Of a stretch of DNA of 64,000 nt, positions 9,253-17,043 are shown one piece after another; position 1 is the first letter of the stretch, and each line of letters opens with the position of its first letter. The stretch is from Anaerolineales bacterium (GTDB lineage Bacteria > Chloroflexota > Anaerolineae > Anaerolineales > Villigracilaceae): positions 1-64,000 of the forward strand of contig JADGEO010000015.1 of the NCBI GenBank assembly GCA_016744335.1. The letters run 5' to 3'. The notes beneath the pieces were generated by a model. It was not told the DNA's origin and searched no databases. It saw only the letters and a program-made list of their open reading frames with translations. Position numbers and translations under genes: made by a program.

Positions 9253-10045
9253 CGGGGTTGTCCTCCCGCTTCGCGCGTGACCCTGAAATTGATTCCGCTA
9301 AAATATCCGCGATGTGGCGGACGCGTTTGGGCTGTCCCTTTTTCTCTAGTGCGGTGTTCATATTCGTCATGCAAGAGACATCCCCAAGCAAAATCCAATC
9401 GGCTTTATTTTCTTGGATAGACGATAATTTTTTCTCTGTAATTGCCGCACTGACATTAGGAATCTTGACGCTAAATAGCCCCCCAAATCCGCAACAGGTT
9501 TCTGCGCCTTCCAGTGGAATAATTTCTGCGTTTTTTATATTAGAAACTAATTTTCGGGGTGCTTCTTTGATACCCATCATCCTTAATCCATGACAAGAAT
9601 CGTGGAAAGCAAAACTTTGGACTTCGTTTAAAACACCATCAATATTTTCAATGCCCAACCCATCTACTAAAAGTTCAGTGAATTCCCAAGTAATAGAAGA
9701 AATTCGCTCAGCTTCGGCAAGATATTCAGGTTCATCCGCAAAAAGGTTTAGATAATCTACACGCACCATTGCGGCACAAGAGCCAGATGGGGCGACAATC
9801 ACTTCTGAATCTTTAAATACTTTTAGAAAGTCTTTGGCGAGTTCTTTGGCTTCATCGTGATAACCCCCGTTGTAGGCGGGTTGTCCGCAACAAGTTTGGT
9901 TGGCGGGAAAATCAACTTCTATTCCCAGATATTCCAAAACTTGCACAACTGAGATTCCAGTTTTGGGGTGGAGCATATCTACCATGCAGGTAACAAATAA
10001 GGAGACTCGTTTTCCTTTGGGTGATTCTCGTTTGGGGAGGGGCAT
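9242..10045 (-). CDS. lutA: LutA-type heterodisulfide-reductase-like subunit
   Basis: 267 residues with two CCG (cysteine-rich) domains typical of LutA/YkgE and HdrB-like proteins. CCGQPAYNGGYHDEAK and the preceding CMVDMLHP form the first; CHGLRM and CCGFGGLFSVK form the second. These ligate an iron-sulfur centre in the LutABC L-lactate oxidation complex. An AAGGAA Shine-Dalgarno precedes the start. It is first of the lutABC trio and follows a 228-base gap packed with short hairpins. The placement after fucose and aldehyde oxidation genes suggests lactate made from lactaldehyde is its substrate (inference). Confidence 0.92.
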   Translation of the reverse strand: MPLPKRESPKGKRVSLFVTCMVDMLHPKTGISVVQVLEYLGIEVDFPANQTCCGQPAYNGGYHDEAKELAKDFLKVFKDSEVIVAPSGSCAAMVRVDYLNLFADEPEYLAEAERISSITWEFTELLVDGLGIENIDGVLNEVQSFAFHDSCHGLRMMGIKEAPRKLVSNIKNAEIIPLEGAETCCGFGGLFSVKIPNVSAAITEKKLSSIQENKADWILLGDVSCMTNMNTALEKKGQPKRVRHIADILAESISGSRAKREDNPDEE

Positions 10046-10068
10046 TAGGGGAATTCCTTTTAACCGCT

Positions 10069-10209
10069 AATTGGTAGCCTGAACCGATGATTGAAATCAT
10101 CGGCTAAAACAGAAAGTGCGATTTATCGCACTAAAACTCGCACAATATAACCCGTTTCAACGGGTTTTGCATATAAGCCTTATGTTTTCAACATAAGGCA
10201 ATTGGTAGC
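10069..10209. repeat. array of four tight hairpins flanked by a 10-bp direct repeat
   Basis: The direct repeat AATTGGTAGC occurs at 10069-10078 and 10200-10209. Between the copies lie four perfect palindromes with 2-3 base loops: 10084-10103 (9-bp arms), 10115-10132 (8-bp), 10149-10166 (8-bp) and 10177-10199 (10-bp). Three of the four loops read TTGAAA or TTTCAA. The array sits between the nucleotidyltransferase/kinase gene and lutA. It could be a REP/BIME-like mobile repeat or an mRNA processing/stability element; the sequence alone does not decide. Confidence 0.8.
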
Positions 10210-10273
10210 AATCGCGTCATTTCATGTTGAACTAAAAACAAAAAACAGTGATGCTTAATGAAGATTGGCGGTT

Positions 10274-11416
10274 TTATTCCATCTCTCGGCGAATATAAAT
10301 TTGCGTAGCATTTTCTATAGGTATATCTGAAACAAGGATGAGATAGCCACCACCGCCCGCACCAGATAACTTCCAACCCAGCGCTTTATCGCGGTATTTT
10401 TCAATCAAATCTTTGCCAGAATCAGTAAGCATATTTGGGAACATAGCAACCTGTGCTTCAAAAGTTGCTTTAATGGATGCGCCAAATGCTTGTACATCTT
10501 CTTTGAGGATTGCATCCCAGCATTGGTCGGTGGCTATTGCTAGAGCTTTGGCATTATCTTCATTTATGTTGGTATTATCTAAAACATCGTACTCGTCACC
10601 GCGAGGTCCGAGCATGACAAGGTATAAAGAATTTTCTATAAATTTTAATTTGCTCTCATCTAAAGTATGTTCTATCTTTGAGGGCCAATATGCCCCTTCG
10701 TAGGTCGCTTTGGCTAAGCCTGGATAAACGATGCCTATAGAGTCTTGAGAGCCAGAAATAATTTCTGTGCCGGGGGGGTTATCGTAGCAGAATAAAATTT
10801 TTGAGAGTTTTTCATAATCTTCCACCGGTAGGCGTACGCCCCATAATTCAATCGCCGCTCTGCGTGTGCTGGATGCCATGCCGCTACGTTCGTTAAATTG
10901 GATGGTTGGCTCAAGGGAAATGGTAATCACATCCCCTGGGTAGTATTTTGAGACAAAGGGTTGATCTTGCCAGCCGCCAGCCAAATCGATTCTAAAGGGC
11001 ATTTGATTTAATGTACGCAAGGCAGTGGTAGAGCGAGGGGGTAAGTTTTCGTGGGGTTCGCGCTTTAAGATAATATATGCTACATCATATTGGGCACATA
11101 GTTCTTGTTTTTCGGGCAAATCGCCATCGGCGTTGACGATCATGAAGTCGGGCTGAATTTCTTTAAATTCTTTGATGAAATCCAACATTCCAGAGCCTTT
11201 AGAGATAAAGGCTTTTTTTACGCTCCGCACCGATTCTGCCATGAATAGGCGTTCATCTTCATTGTTGACGGGAAGTCTGCCTTTGAGGTCGAAAACAGTT
11301 TGGTCTGAACCTAAGGCAACGTAGAGATCGCCGTAAGAGGAGGCTTCTTTGAAGAAGGCAATGTGCCCGCTGTGCAACATGTCGAAACAGCCGCTAACAA
11401 AAACTTTTTTTGTCAT
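10274..11416 (-). CDS. cytidylyltransferase-like / GHMP kinase fusion protein
   Basis: 380 residues in two parts. Residues 1 to about 125 form a nucleotidyltransferase fold with VFVSGCFDMLHSGHIAFFKE, where HSGH is the HxGH catalytic motif of the glycerol-3-phosphate cytidylyltransferase/RfaE family. Residues about 130-380 resemble a GHMP sugar kinase: RIDLAGGWQD at the start, GMASSTRRAA in the ATP-binding position, and a C-terminal LSGAGGGGYLI motif. The combination suggests a sugar is phosphorylated at C1 and activated to a nucleotide sugar, analogous to but built differently from the Fkp fucokinase/GDP-fucose enzyme. A GGAG site precedes the ATG. Substrate and nucleotide are unproven; fucose or heptose are candidates. 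Confidence 0.75.
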   Translation of the reverse strand: MTKKVFVSGCFDMLHSGHIAFFKEASSYGDLYVALGSDQTVFDLKGRLPVNNEDERLFMAESVRSVKKAFISKGSGMLDFIKEFKEIQPDFMIVNADGDLPEKQELCAQYDVAYIILKREPHENLPPRSTTALRTLNQMPFRIDLAGGWQDQPFVSKYYPGDVITISLEPTIQFNERSGMASSTRRAAIELWGVRLPVEDYEKLSKILFCYDNPPGTEIISGSQDSIGIVYPGLAKATYEGAYWPSKIEHTLDESKLKFIENSLYLVMLGPRGDEYDVLDNTNINEDNAKALAIATDQCWDAILKEDVQAFGASIKATFEAQVAMFPNMLTDSGKDLIEKYRDKALGWKLSGAGGGGYLILVSDIPIENATQIYIRREME

Positions 11417-11766
11417 TTTTTCTCCGTGATGTGAGATTTATCTCGCTTAGTGTGAAGAGCGACATAGATGTCGCGTTATGCGTATTTGCCCGTTTCTATT
11501 TTATAGATATCTCCCCTCGAAGGGGAAGGTATCGCCCCTTAGGAATGAGGCTGTTGAGGGGGGGCGTTCACGCCAGAAAAACGCTGATGGTCGGTGCGCA
11601 AGTTTGGGGCAAGTGTGTCGCGGTGCGTCATCCAACTAAAATTTTACCTTAATATAATGCAAACACTCGGTTTTTACTCTTAAATCAGATCCCTGTTCTT
11701 TTTTTGTGCTCTTTATAAAAGGATATTGATTTTTCGAAGTAAAAACCGAGTGTCTTTGCCTAGCTT
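11417..11766. other. intergenic region with several palindromes
   Basis: No gene. It contains two tight hairpins (GAGATTTATCTC at 11433-11444; GCGACATAGATGTCGC at 11459-11474), a C-rich/G-rich imperfect palindrome at about 11511-11530 (TCCCCTCGAAGGGGA core), and the terminal inverted repeat pair at 11663-11753 listed separately. Confidence 0.55.
11663..11753. repeat. 91-bp element with 16-bp perfect terminal inverted repeats
   Basis: ACACTCGGTTTTTACT at 11663-11678 is repeated in exact reverse complement at 11738-11753, with a 59-base AT-rich interior. The size and ends resemble a miniature inverted-repeat element or a long-range hairpin. No target-site duplication is obvious. Confidence 0.65.
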
Positions 11767-12396
11767 TTACCAAATATCATAATCATCTGTATGTTTTCGA
11801 TATTCAAGTTCACCTATTCCGCTATCTGCAATTGTTTTTTGAGCGGCTTGGAGGGTTTTGGTATAGTGATAAATTTTGCAGGATTCTTCGAGGCTTGAGC
11901 TCCACTGGAAGGCTTCTTCTAGGACGGGACCAGTTGAAAAGCTACCGTGCCCACGTAACATGAAAATTTTATATTCTCGCAGTATTTCGGCGGCTAATTT
12001 TGCCACATCTTCTGAGCCTACGGTTGAGGCAGTTTGCTCTACTGGTACTTTTCGGAATAAGTAAGAGCCTTCGCTGTCGATGGGGATAATTGCGCCTTCG
12101 ACTGCCATAGAGAGGGCAACGGCGTAAGGTGGGTGGACGTGGACAATTGCCAGCGCAGAGGTGTTTTGATAGATTGCTCGGTGAACAACCAGCTCACTAG
12201 AGGTGAGCATGATATGGCTATCATCTTCATCTAAACCGATTTCAATGATATCTCTTTCTTCCAGATGTGCCAGCATTGAGCCGGTGCGGGTGATAAAAAT
12301 TCGGTCTCCCATACGAACGCTCATATTTCCGCCATGAGAGGAGGTTAGCCCTCGATAAAAAAGGTCTTTTCCAAATTTCTGAAAATCTTTAAGCAT
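11767..12396 (-). CDS. class II aldolase/adducin family protein (FucA-like)
   Basis: 209 residues; a zinc-dependent class II aldolase of the L-fuculose-1-phosphate aldolase/RhaD/AraD group. Metal-binding histidines are seen in IVHVHPPYAVAL and RGHGSFS, and the catalytic Glu region is TSSELVVHRAIY. The N-terminal GNMSVRMGDRIFITRTGSML is the phosphate-binding region. The start (GGAG site) overlaps the end of the aldehyde:ferredoxin oxidoreductase gene by 8 bases. In the pathway it would cleave fuculose- or rhamnulose-1-phosphate to DHAP and lactaldehyde, directly feeding its neighbour. A second aldolase lies upstream; which substrate each takes is not visible. Confidence 0.85.
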   Translation of the reverse strand: MLKDFQKFGKDLFYRGLTSSHGGNMSVRMGDRIFITRTGSMLAHLEERDIIEIGLDEDDSHIMLTSSELVVHRAIYQNTSALAIVHVHPPYAVALSMAVEGAIIPIDSEGSYLFRKVPVEQTASTVGSEDVAKLAAEILREYKIFMLRGHGSFSTGPVLEEAFQWSSSLEESCKIYHYTKTLQAAQKTIADSGIGELEYRKHTDDYDIW

Positions 12397-14182
12397 CTTC
12401 TTGCTCCATTTCTAGTGTATCTAACCCTAAGGCGATTATTTTTTTCTCTGATGGGATGCCATCTGCGCTCCAACTGCGGAAGCGATAGTATTCTGTGAGC
12501 ATTTCGTCTAAGTGAACGACATGCCCGGCACTGCCACCTTCTTTGAGTGGTTCTTCGGTGAAGCGAGGGGGCAAATTATCATCTTTTTGTGTAAATCCTG
12601 CACGAAGATTATAGAGGCGTTCTAAGTTCCAGATTCGTTCACCGGCAAGTTGTAAATCTTGAGTTTCATATTTTATGCCAGAGACAGAGGTTAAGAATCG
12701 GGCGAAAAAATCATCGCCGATGGCGTAGTTGACGAATTTACACATACCAATAGAATCAATGACGGCATTGGTGTGTTGCATGACGATGAGAACACCCGCT
12801 TTGCCAGAGGATGCGTGTCGATCGAGCATTTTGGGAGCACCGAGTAGCTCTGGTCCCAGCATATTGCCGCGTAGGTGACAGGCGCCACGATTTGAAGTTG
12901 CGTAGAGCAACCCTTGTCCTTGCATTCCGCGTGGGTCGTAGGCGGGGAACTCTAACCCTTTGACTTGCATAGCAACTTCAGGCATATCGTAACGCTCAGA
13001 AAGGCGTTTTGAGCCTTCGGCAATTTCATCGCCAAGTCCGCGTCTGTAGGCAATATCTTCTATGGTTTTTAGCAATAAATCAGCCCGCCCAAAGGATAGT
13101 TCGGTATCTAATTTGCCGCGTTCTTCTAACTCCATCGCGCAAGCAATGGTTGCCCCGCAAGAGATTGTATCCATACCGAGACGATTACAGAGATAATTAG
13201 CAGAGACAATTGTTTCAAAATCGTCAATATCTAGGGATGAGCCAAGCGCGTAAATGCTCTCATATTCTGGACCTTCTCCCTTTTCGTCTTTTGTTTTGGT
13301 CACTCGCTTACAGCCAATGGGACATCCCCAGCAGGCGCCGCGTCTCACAAGATAGTCTTCTTTTAGTTTTTCGCCTGAGATTTTATATGCCGTCTCAAAT
13401 TCACCGCGCTGAAAGTTACGGGAGGGGAATACGCCGTATTCGTTCATGATATTGACTAAAACTGAAGAGCCAAATTCAGGTAAAGCGTCTGATGTGCGTG
13501 GTGAGGCAGTCACCATTTTTGAGGCTTCGTAGTTTACAAAGTCAAAAATATCTTTATTCGCGATTCCGGGTTTTTCTTTTCCTTTTGCGCGAAGAGCCTT
13601 GAGGTTTTTTGCGCCCATAATTGCGCCAACGCCACCACGTCCGTAAGAACGTCCTTTTTCGTCTGCGATAGAAGCGAAAAGCACCTTATTTTCACCAGCG
13701 GGACCGATGCTCACTGTGGAGGTGCCACGTTCTTTGAGCGTAGAAATGGTGTCGGGGATTTCTTTTCCCCATAGTTCATTGGCAGGGTGAATTGTGGCAC
13801 CTTCGGCGGTAATTTCTAGCCAAACGGGCGTGGGTGAGATGCCCTTAATCACTAAAGCATCAAATCCTGCCCATCTGAGGCGCACGCCAAATTGTGATCC
13901 GGTATTAGAATCGAATATCGTGCCGGTTAGTGGTGAGAGCGTGCTTAGCGATGAGCGTCCGCCTGTGGGGACGTTAACGCCCGTCATCGCGCCCGTACAA
14001 AAGGCGAGGATATTCTCTTCACCAAGCGGGTCTGTATCGGGGGGAACTTCTGTATAGACTAAATATGTGCCTAGTCCACGCCCTCCTAGATATTTTTTAA
14101 GGATTTCTTCGTCTATTTTTTCTATGGATGTGCTACCTGCGCTGAGGTCAACGCGTAGCATTTTTCCAGTCCAACCATTCAT
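12389..14182 (-). CDS. aor: aldehyde:ferredoxin oxidoreductase (tungsten/molybdopterin)
   Basis: 597 residues, the full length of the AOR family. The N-terminal domain carries GGRGLGTYLV and TGGRSSLSTLSPLTG, which bind the bis-pterin cofactor. The 4Fe-4S ligands are Cys284, Cys287 and Cys291 (ACWGCPIGC) plus Cys481 (GMCKFVNYA). Pterin-contact motifs LGMDTISCG (335-343) and YDPRGMQGQGLLYATSNRG are intact, so the enzyme should be active. It oxidises aldehydes to acids and reduces ferredoxin. It lies between two class II aldolase genes, overlapping one by 8 bases, which points to lactaldehyde as substrate (inference). GGAG precedes the start. Confidence 0.92.
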   Translation of the reverse strand: MNGWTGKMLRVDLSAGSTSIEKIDEEILKKYLGGRGLGTYLVYTEVPPDTDPLGEENILAFCTGAMTGVNVPTGGRSSLSTLSPLTGTIFDSNTGSQFGVRLRWAGFDALVIKGISPTPVWLEITAEGATIHPANELWGKEIPDTISTLKERGTSTVSIGPAGENKVLFASIADEKGRSYGRGGVGAIMGAKNLKALRAKGKEKPGIANKDIFDFVNYEASKMVTASPRTSDALPEFGSSVLVNIMNEYGVFPSRNFQRGEFETAYKISGEKLKEDYLVRRGACWGCPIGCKRVTKTKDEKGEGPEYESIYALGSSLDIDDFETIVSANYLCNRLGMDTISCGATIACAMELEERGKLDTELSFGRADLLLKTIEDIAYRRGLGDEIAEGSKRLSERYDMPEVAMQVKGLEFPAYDPRGMQGQGLLYATSNRGACHLRGNMLGPELLGAPKMLDRHASSGKAGVLIVMQHTNAVIDSIGMCKFVNYAIGDDFFARFLTSVSGIKYETQDLQLAGERIWNLERLYNLRAGFTQKDDNLPPRFTEEPLKEGGSAGHVVHLDEMLTEYYRFRSWSADGIPSEKKIIALGLDTLEMEQEDA

Positions 14183-14200
14183 TTTTATTTCTCCAGTAAA

Positions 14201-14857
14201 TTATTGATTTCGAATCTGATTTCCTATAGCTCTTAAATGCGCCAATTCTTCTGCTGCTAAAGAAACTGGGGTGCTTAAATTATTTGCCAAATAATAAGTG
14301 TAGGCAGCGTGTTCTAGCCGTTCTAAGGCAACCAGTGCTTCTTCGAGGGTTTTGCCAACGGTGATGCTACCATGATGGCTGAGAATAATCGCATTATGGT
14401 CTTTTATAAGCTCCTGAATGCTTTCTGCGAGAGCGGGGGTTCCGGGTGTGCCATAGTTTGCAACAGGAACATCGCCGAGAGCGATCAACACTTCAGGGAG
14501 ATAGTCTGTCGGGAAAGGCAACCCAGCGATTGTTAAGGCTGTAGCATAAGGAGGGTGGGCATGCAAAACGGCATTGATATCCGGGCGTTGGCGAAAAGCT
14601 TCCAAGTGCATATTAAATTCAGATGTAGGTTTCAAGCCAGGTTTTCCGATTAAGACTTTCCCGTTTTCATTTACAACAATGGGATCATCTGGCTCCATTG
14701 ACATTTTATAGAGTCCGCTGGGGGTCATTAGAAAACGATTTTCATCCAAGCGAACGGAGAGATTACCGTCACTTGAACGGATTAATCCTTGATTAGCAAC
14801 AATTCGTGTTACGCGGATTATTTCTTGGCGCAACCGATATTCATTAAAAACTGTCAT
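14201..14857 (-). CDS. second class II aldolase/adducin family protein
   Basis: 218 residues, the same fold as the aldolase at 11767-12396 but clearly diverged. The conserved sites are SDGNLSVRLDENRFLMTPSG for phosphate binding, SEFNMHLEAFRQRPD with the catalytic Glu, VLHAHPPYATALT and LSHHGSITVG for the zinc ligands. It is a candidate L-fuculose-1-phosphate or L-rhamnulose-1-phosphate aldolase. An AAGGAA ribosome-binding site precedes the ATG. It is 18 bases upstream of the AOR gene. Having two aldolases around one AOR suggests two sugar routes converge on lactaldehyde (inference). Confidence 0.87.
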   Translation of the reverse strand: MTVFNEYRLRQEIIRVTRIVANQGLIRSSDGNLSVRLDENRFLMTPSGLYKMSMEPDDPIVVNENGKVLIGKPGLKPTSEFNMHLEAFRQRPDINAVLHAHPPYATALTIAGLPFPTDYLPEVLIALGDVPVANYGTPGTPALAESIQELIKDHNAIILSHHGSITVGKTLEEALVALERLEHAAYTYYLANNLSTPVSLAAEELAHLRAIGNQIRNQ

Positions 14858-14893
14858 TTGCTTAATTTCCTTTTTTATTTTGTAATTTTCCTC

Positions 14894-14936
14894 CCTAGCT
14901 CCTCCGTTATGGGGGGAGACTAGGGGGGCTGAATAT
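14894..14936. repeat. C-rich/G-rich imperfect palindrome
   Basis: CCTCCCTAGCTCCTCC faces GGGGGGAGACTAGGGGGG across a short spacer in the gap between the rhamnulokinase-like and aldolase genes. A related palindrome occurs at 16401-16455 and a weaker one near 11511. It appears to be a dispersed intergenic repeat type. Confidence 0.6.
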
Positions 14937-16394
14937 TCACCTTATTTTTTTATATTTGGCATAAGCCTCATCCCAAGCCGCGCTATCTTTGGGAGCATAG
15001 CCTTCAACATCAAATGAATTTTTCAACATCGCTTTTCCTTCTGCCAATGATGAGATTTCACCCATAGCAATGGCTTGGATCAGGATATTCCCAATTGCAG
15101 TTGCTTCTACCGGACCCGCAACGACGCTTTTGCCTGTGGCGTTGGCTGCAAATTGGTTGAGCAATTTATTTTGCGTACCGCCGCCGATAATATGGATGAC
15201 TGAGTACTCTTTTCTCGTCAGGCTCTCAATTTGCTCGGCAACTGAGCGATATTCCAAAGCCAGACTTTCTAAAACCGTTCGGATGATTGCCCCTTTGCTT
15301 TCAGGGACGCTCTGACCTGTTTCCCGACAATAGGCTTGGATCTCTCTTGCCATATTCTTGGGTGCCATAAAACGGCTTTTTCCCGGAACGATAAGTGCGG
15401 CAAAGGGTGGGGCTTTTTCTGCCATTTCTGTCAGATCAGCATAACTATATTTATTTCCTTCACGCGCCCATTGGCGGCGACATTCTTGTACAAGCCAGAG
15501 ACCAACGATATTTTTGAGAAAACGGATTTTTCCATCTACTCCGCCTTCATTGGTCATTTCGGCTTTCATGCTTTCTTCGTTGATTAATGGGTGGTCAAGT
15601 AAAACACCCATTAACGACCATGTGCCAGAGCTGAGATAAATATAATCATCACCAGACGAAGGTACAGCGGCAATTGCACAAGCCGTATCATGCCCCGCAC
15701 CCGCAATCACAGAAGTTGTGTAGCCTATTTCATCTGCCACGGTGGGAAGAAGTTTTCCCAAAAGCGTGCCGGGGGGCACTATCTCACCAAATATCTTTGT
15801 GGGGATACCAAGTTGGGAGAGCGTCTCAAAATCCCAGTTCTTTTCTGTTGGGTTATAACACTGTGTTGTGCTAGAAATTGTAAATTCGTTCGCTTTTTGC
15901 CCAGTTAGAAAGAAGTTAAATAAATCTGGCATATTTAGCAAACGTGCGGCAGACGTTAAAGCAGGGGATTTGCCCTTTACCATGGAAAACAACTGATAAA
16001 GGCTATTTAATTGCATAAATTGGATGCCCGTTTTTGCGTAAATTTCATCACGGGGAATAATCTCGAAGATCTTTTCCATCATACCATCGGTGCGATTATC
16101 GCGGTAATGGTAGGGGTTGCCAACTAAATTATCTTGTGCATCCAGAAGACCAAAATCTACGCCCCAAGTATCTAGCCCGATGCTTTGCACAGAATCATCG
16201 GCTAGAGATAAGCCGTGTTTGATTTCACTCCACAGATTTAATATATCCCAGTGAAGATGCTCGCCCAAGCGAACACCTCCATTGCTGAAACGATGAATTT
16301 CCTTAAGTTGAAGGCGGTTATCTATAAAAGAGCCAGAAATAACCCGTCCGCTTTCTGCCCCCAAATCAACCGCTAAATACGTTGAATTTTTCAT
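14937..16394 (-). CDS. rhaB: rhamnulokinase-like FGGY carbohydrate kinase
   Basis: 485 residues; the rhamnulokinase branch of the FGGY kinases. The first phosphate loop is LAVDLGAESGRVISGSF, where the AESGR variant is typical of RhaB and relatives. Other landmarks are GLDTWGVDFGLLD, PYHYRDNRTDGM, the SSGTWSLMGV motif and the C-terminal IIGGGTQNKLLNQFAANATG. It phosphorylates an L-ketose such as L-rhamnulose or L-fuculose at C1. No rhamnose isomerase is present nearby but fucose isomerase is, so it may serve as the fuculokinase here (inference). The Shine-Dalgarno is weak (AAGGC). Confidence 0.85.
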   Translation of the reverse strand: MKNSTYLAVDLGAESGRVISGSFIDNRLQLKEIHRFSNGGVRLGEHLHWDILNLWSEIKHGLSLADDSVQSIGLDTWGVDFGLLDAQDNLVGNPYHYRDNRTDGMMEKIFEIIPRDEIYAKTGIQFMQLNSLYQLFSMVKGKSPALTSAARLLNMPDLFNFFLTGQKANEFTISSTTQCYNPTEKNWDFETLSQLGIPTKIFGEIVPPGTLLGKLLPTVADEIGYTTSVIAGAGHDTACAIAAVPSSGDDYIYLSSGTWSLMGVLLDHPLINEESMKAEMTNEGGVDGKIRFLKNIVGLWLVQECRRQWAREGNKYSYADLTEMAEKAPPFAALIVPGKSRFMAPKNMAREIQAYCRETGQSVPESKGAIIRTVLESLALEYRSVAEQIESLTRKEYSVIHIIGGGTQNKLLNQFAANATGKSVVAGPVEATAIGNILIQAIAMGEISSLAEGKAMLKNSFDVEGYAPKDSAAWDEAYAKYKKIR

Positions 16395-16400
16395 TATTAG

Positions 16401-16455
16401 CCTTTTAGCCCCCCTCTAACTCCCCTCTGATGGGGGAAGGGTAGGATGGGGGCAA
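16401..16455. repeat. C-rich/G-rich imperfect palindrome
   Basis: GCCCCCCTCTAACTCCCC faces GGGGGAAGGGTAGGATGGGGG around a short TCTGAT loop, between the fucose mutarotase and the kinase gene. Same style as 14894-14936. Confidence 0.6.
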
Positions 16456-16456
16456 A

Positions 16457-16882
16457 TTAGGAAACACCTTTTTTAATGATGATATTGCCATATTTGCGCG
16501 TTTCACCTGTCATCACAACAGCAAAAGCAGATTTAGCGCGCTCATAAAAGACAAAACGGTCAGTTAGCGCAATAGCTGGGGTCTCTGGTGCGTATTTGTC
16601 AATGGCAGCACGATAACTAGCTTCTACGGTGGGGTCGGGTTCGTCTCCTTCCACAACTTGCATCATCACTACGGGGTCATCTACATAGCTATCCAAGGCA
16701 AAGAGGGGCAGAATGGCATCTAGCAAAGCGTCAATTTTCAAACCATCTGCTCGAATAACATTTTTGTTCATTGTATCACCAGGGAAATGGGCATCTGCCA
16801 GCACAATTTCATCGCCGTGCCCCATGCGGTAGAGCGTTGCGAGTAGTTCTGGGCTAAATAGGGGAGATATAGTTTTTAACAT
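16457..16882 (-). CDS. fucU: RbsD/FucU family sugar mutarotase (fucose mutarotase)
   Basis: 141 residues; RbsD/FucU family. The hallmark [18 protein letters not shown] contains the catalytic His and the Asp of the family, and the C-terminal [18 protein letters not shown] provides the Tyr/Lys/Thr region. The enzyme interconverts sugar anomers to supply the form used by the isomerase. Its position directly after the fucose isomerase gene favours FucU over RbsD, although a ribose-type ABC importer lies upstream. The start has a TAGGAG site seven bases upstream. Confidence 0.9.
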   Translation of the reverse strand: MLKTISPLFSPELLATLYRMGHGDEIVLADAHFPGDTMNKNVIRADGLKIDALLDAILPLFALDSYVDDPVVMMQVVEGDEPDPTVEASYRAAIDKYAPETPAIALTDRFVFYERAKSAFAVVMTGETRKYGNIIIKKGVS

Positions 16883-17043
16883 AGAAAGCTCCTAAAAATT
16901 TAAACACAAAGGACACCAAGTAACACGAAGTTTTTATATTAAACCTCTTGCACAAATGCTCTAGTCGCCGTCTTCGGCGGTGTGTTGGTGAGTTCCCTGC
17001 GCCGAGGAGGGCGCAGGGAGCGGAGTAAATGGTTACGAAATGT
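16883..17043. other. intergenic gap with hairpin and one-arm repeat
   Basis: A GC-rich hairpin TCCCTGCGCC/GGCGCAGGGA spans about 16993-17018 without a T-run. Another stretch, 16900-16940 (AACACAAAGGACACC), resembles one arm of the accacaaag-type repeats found elsewhere. Confidence 0.5.
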
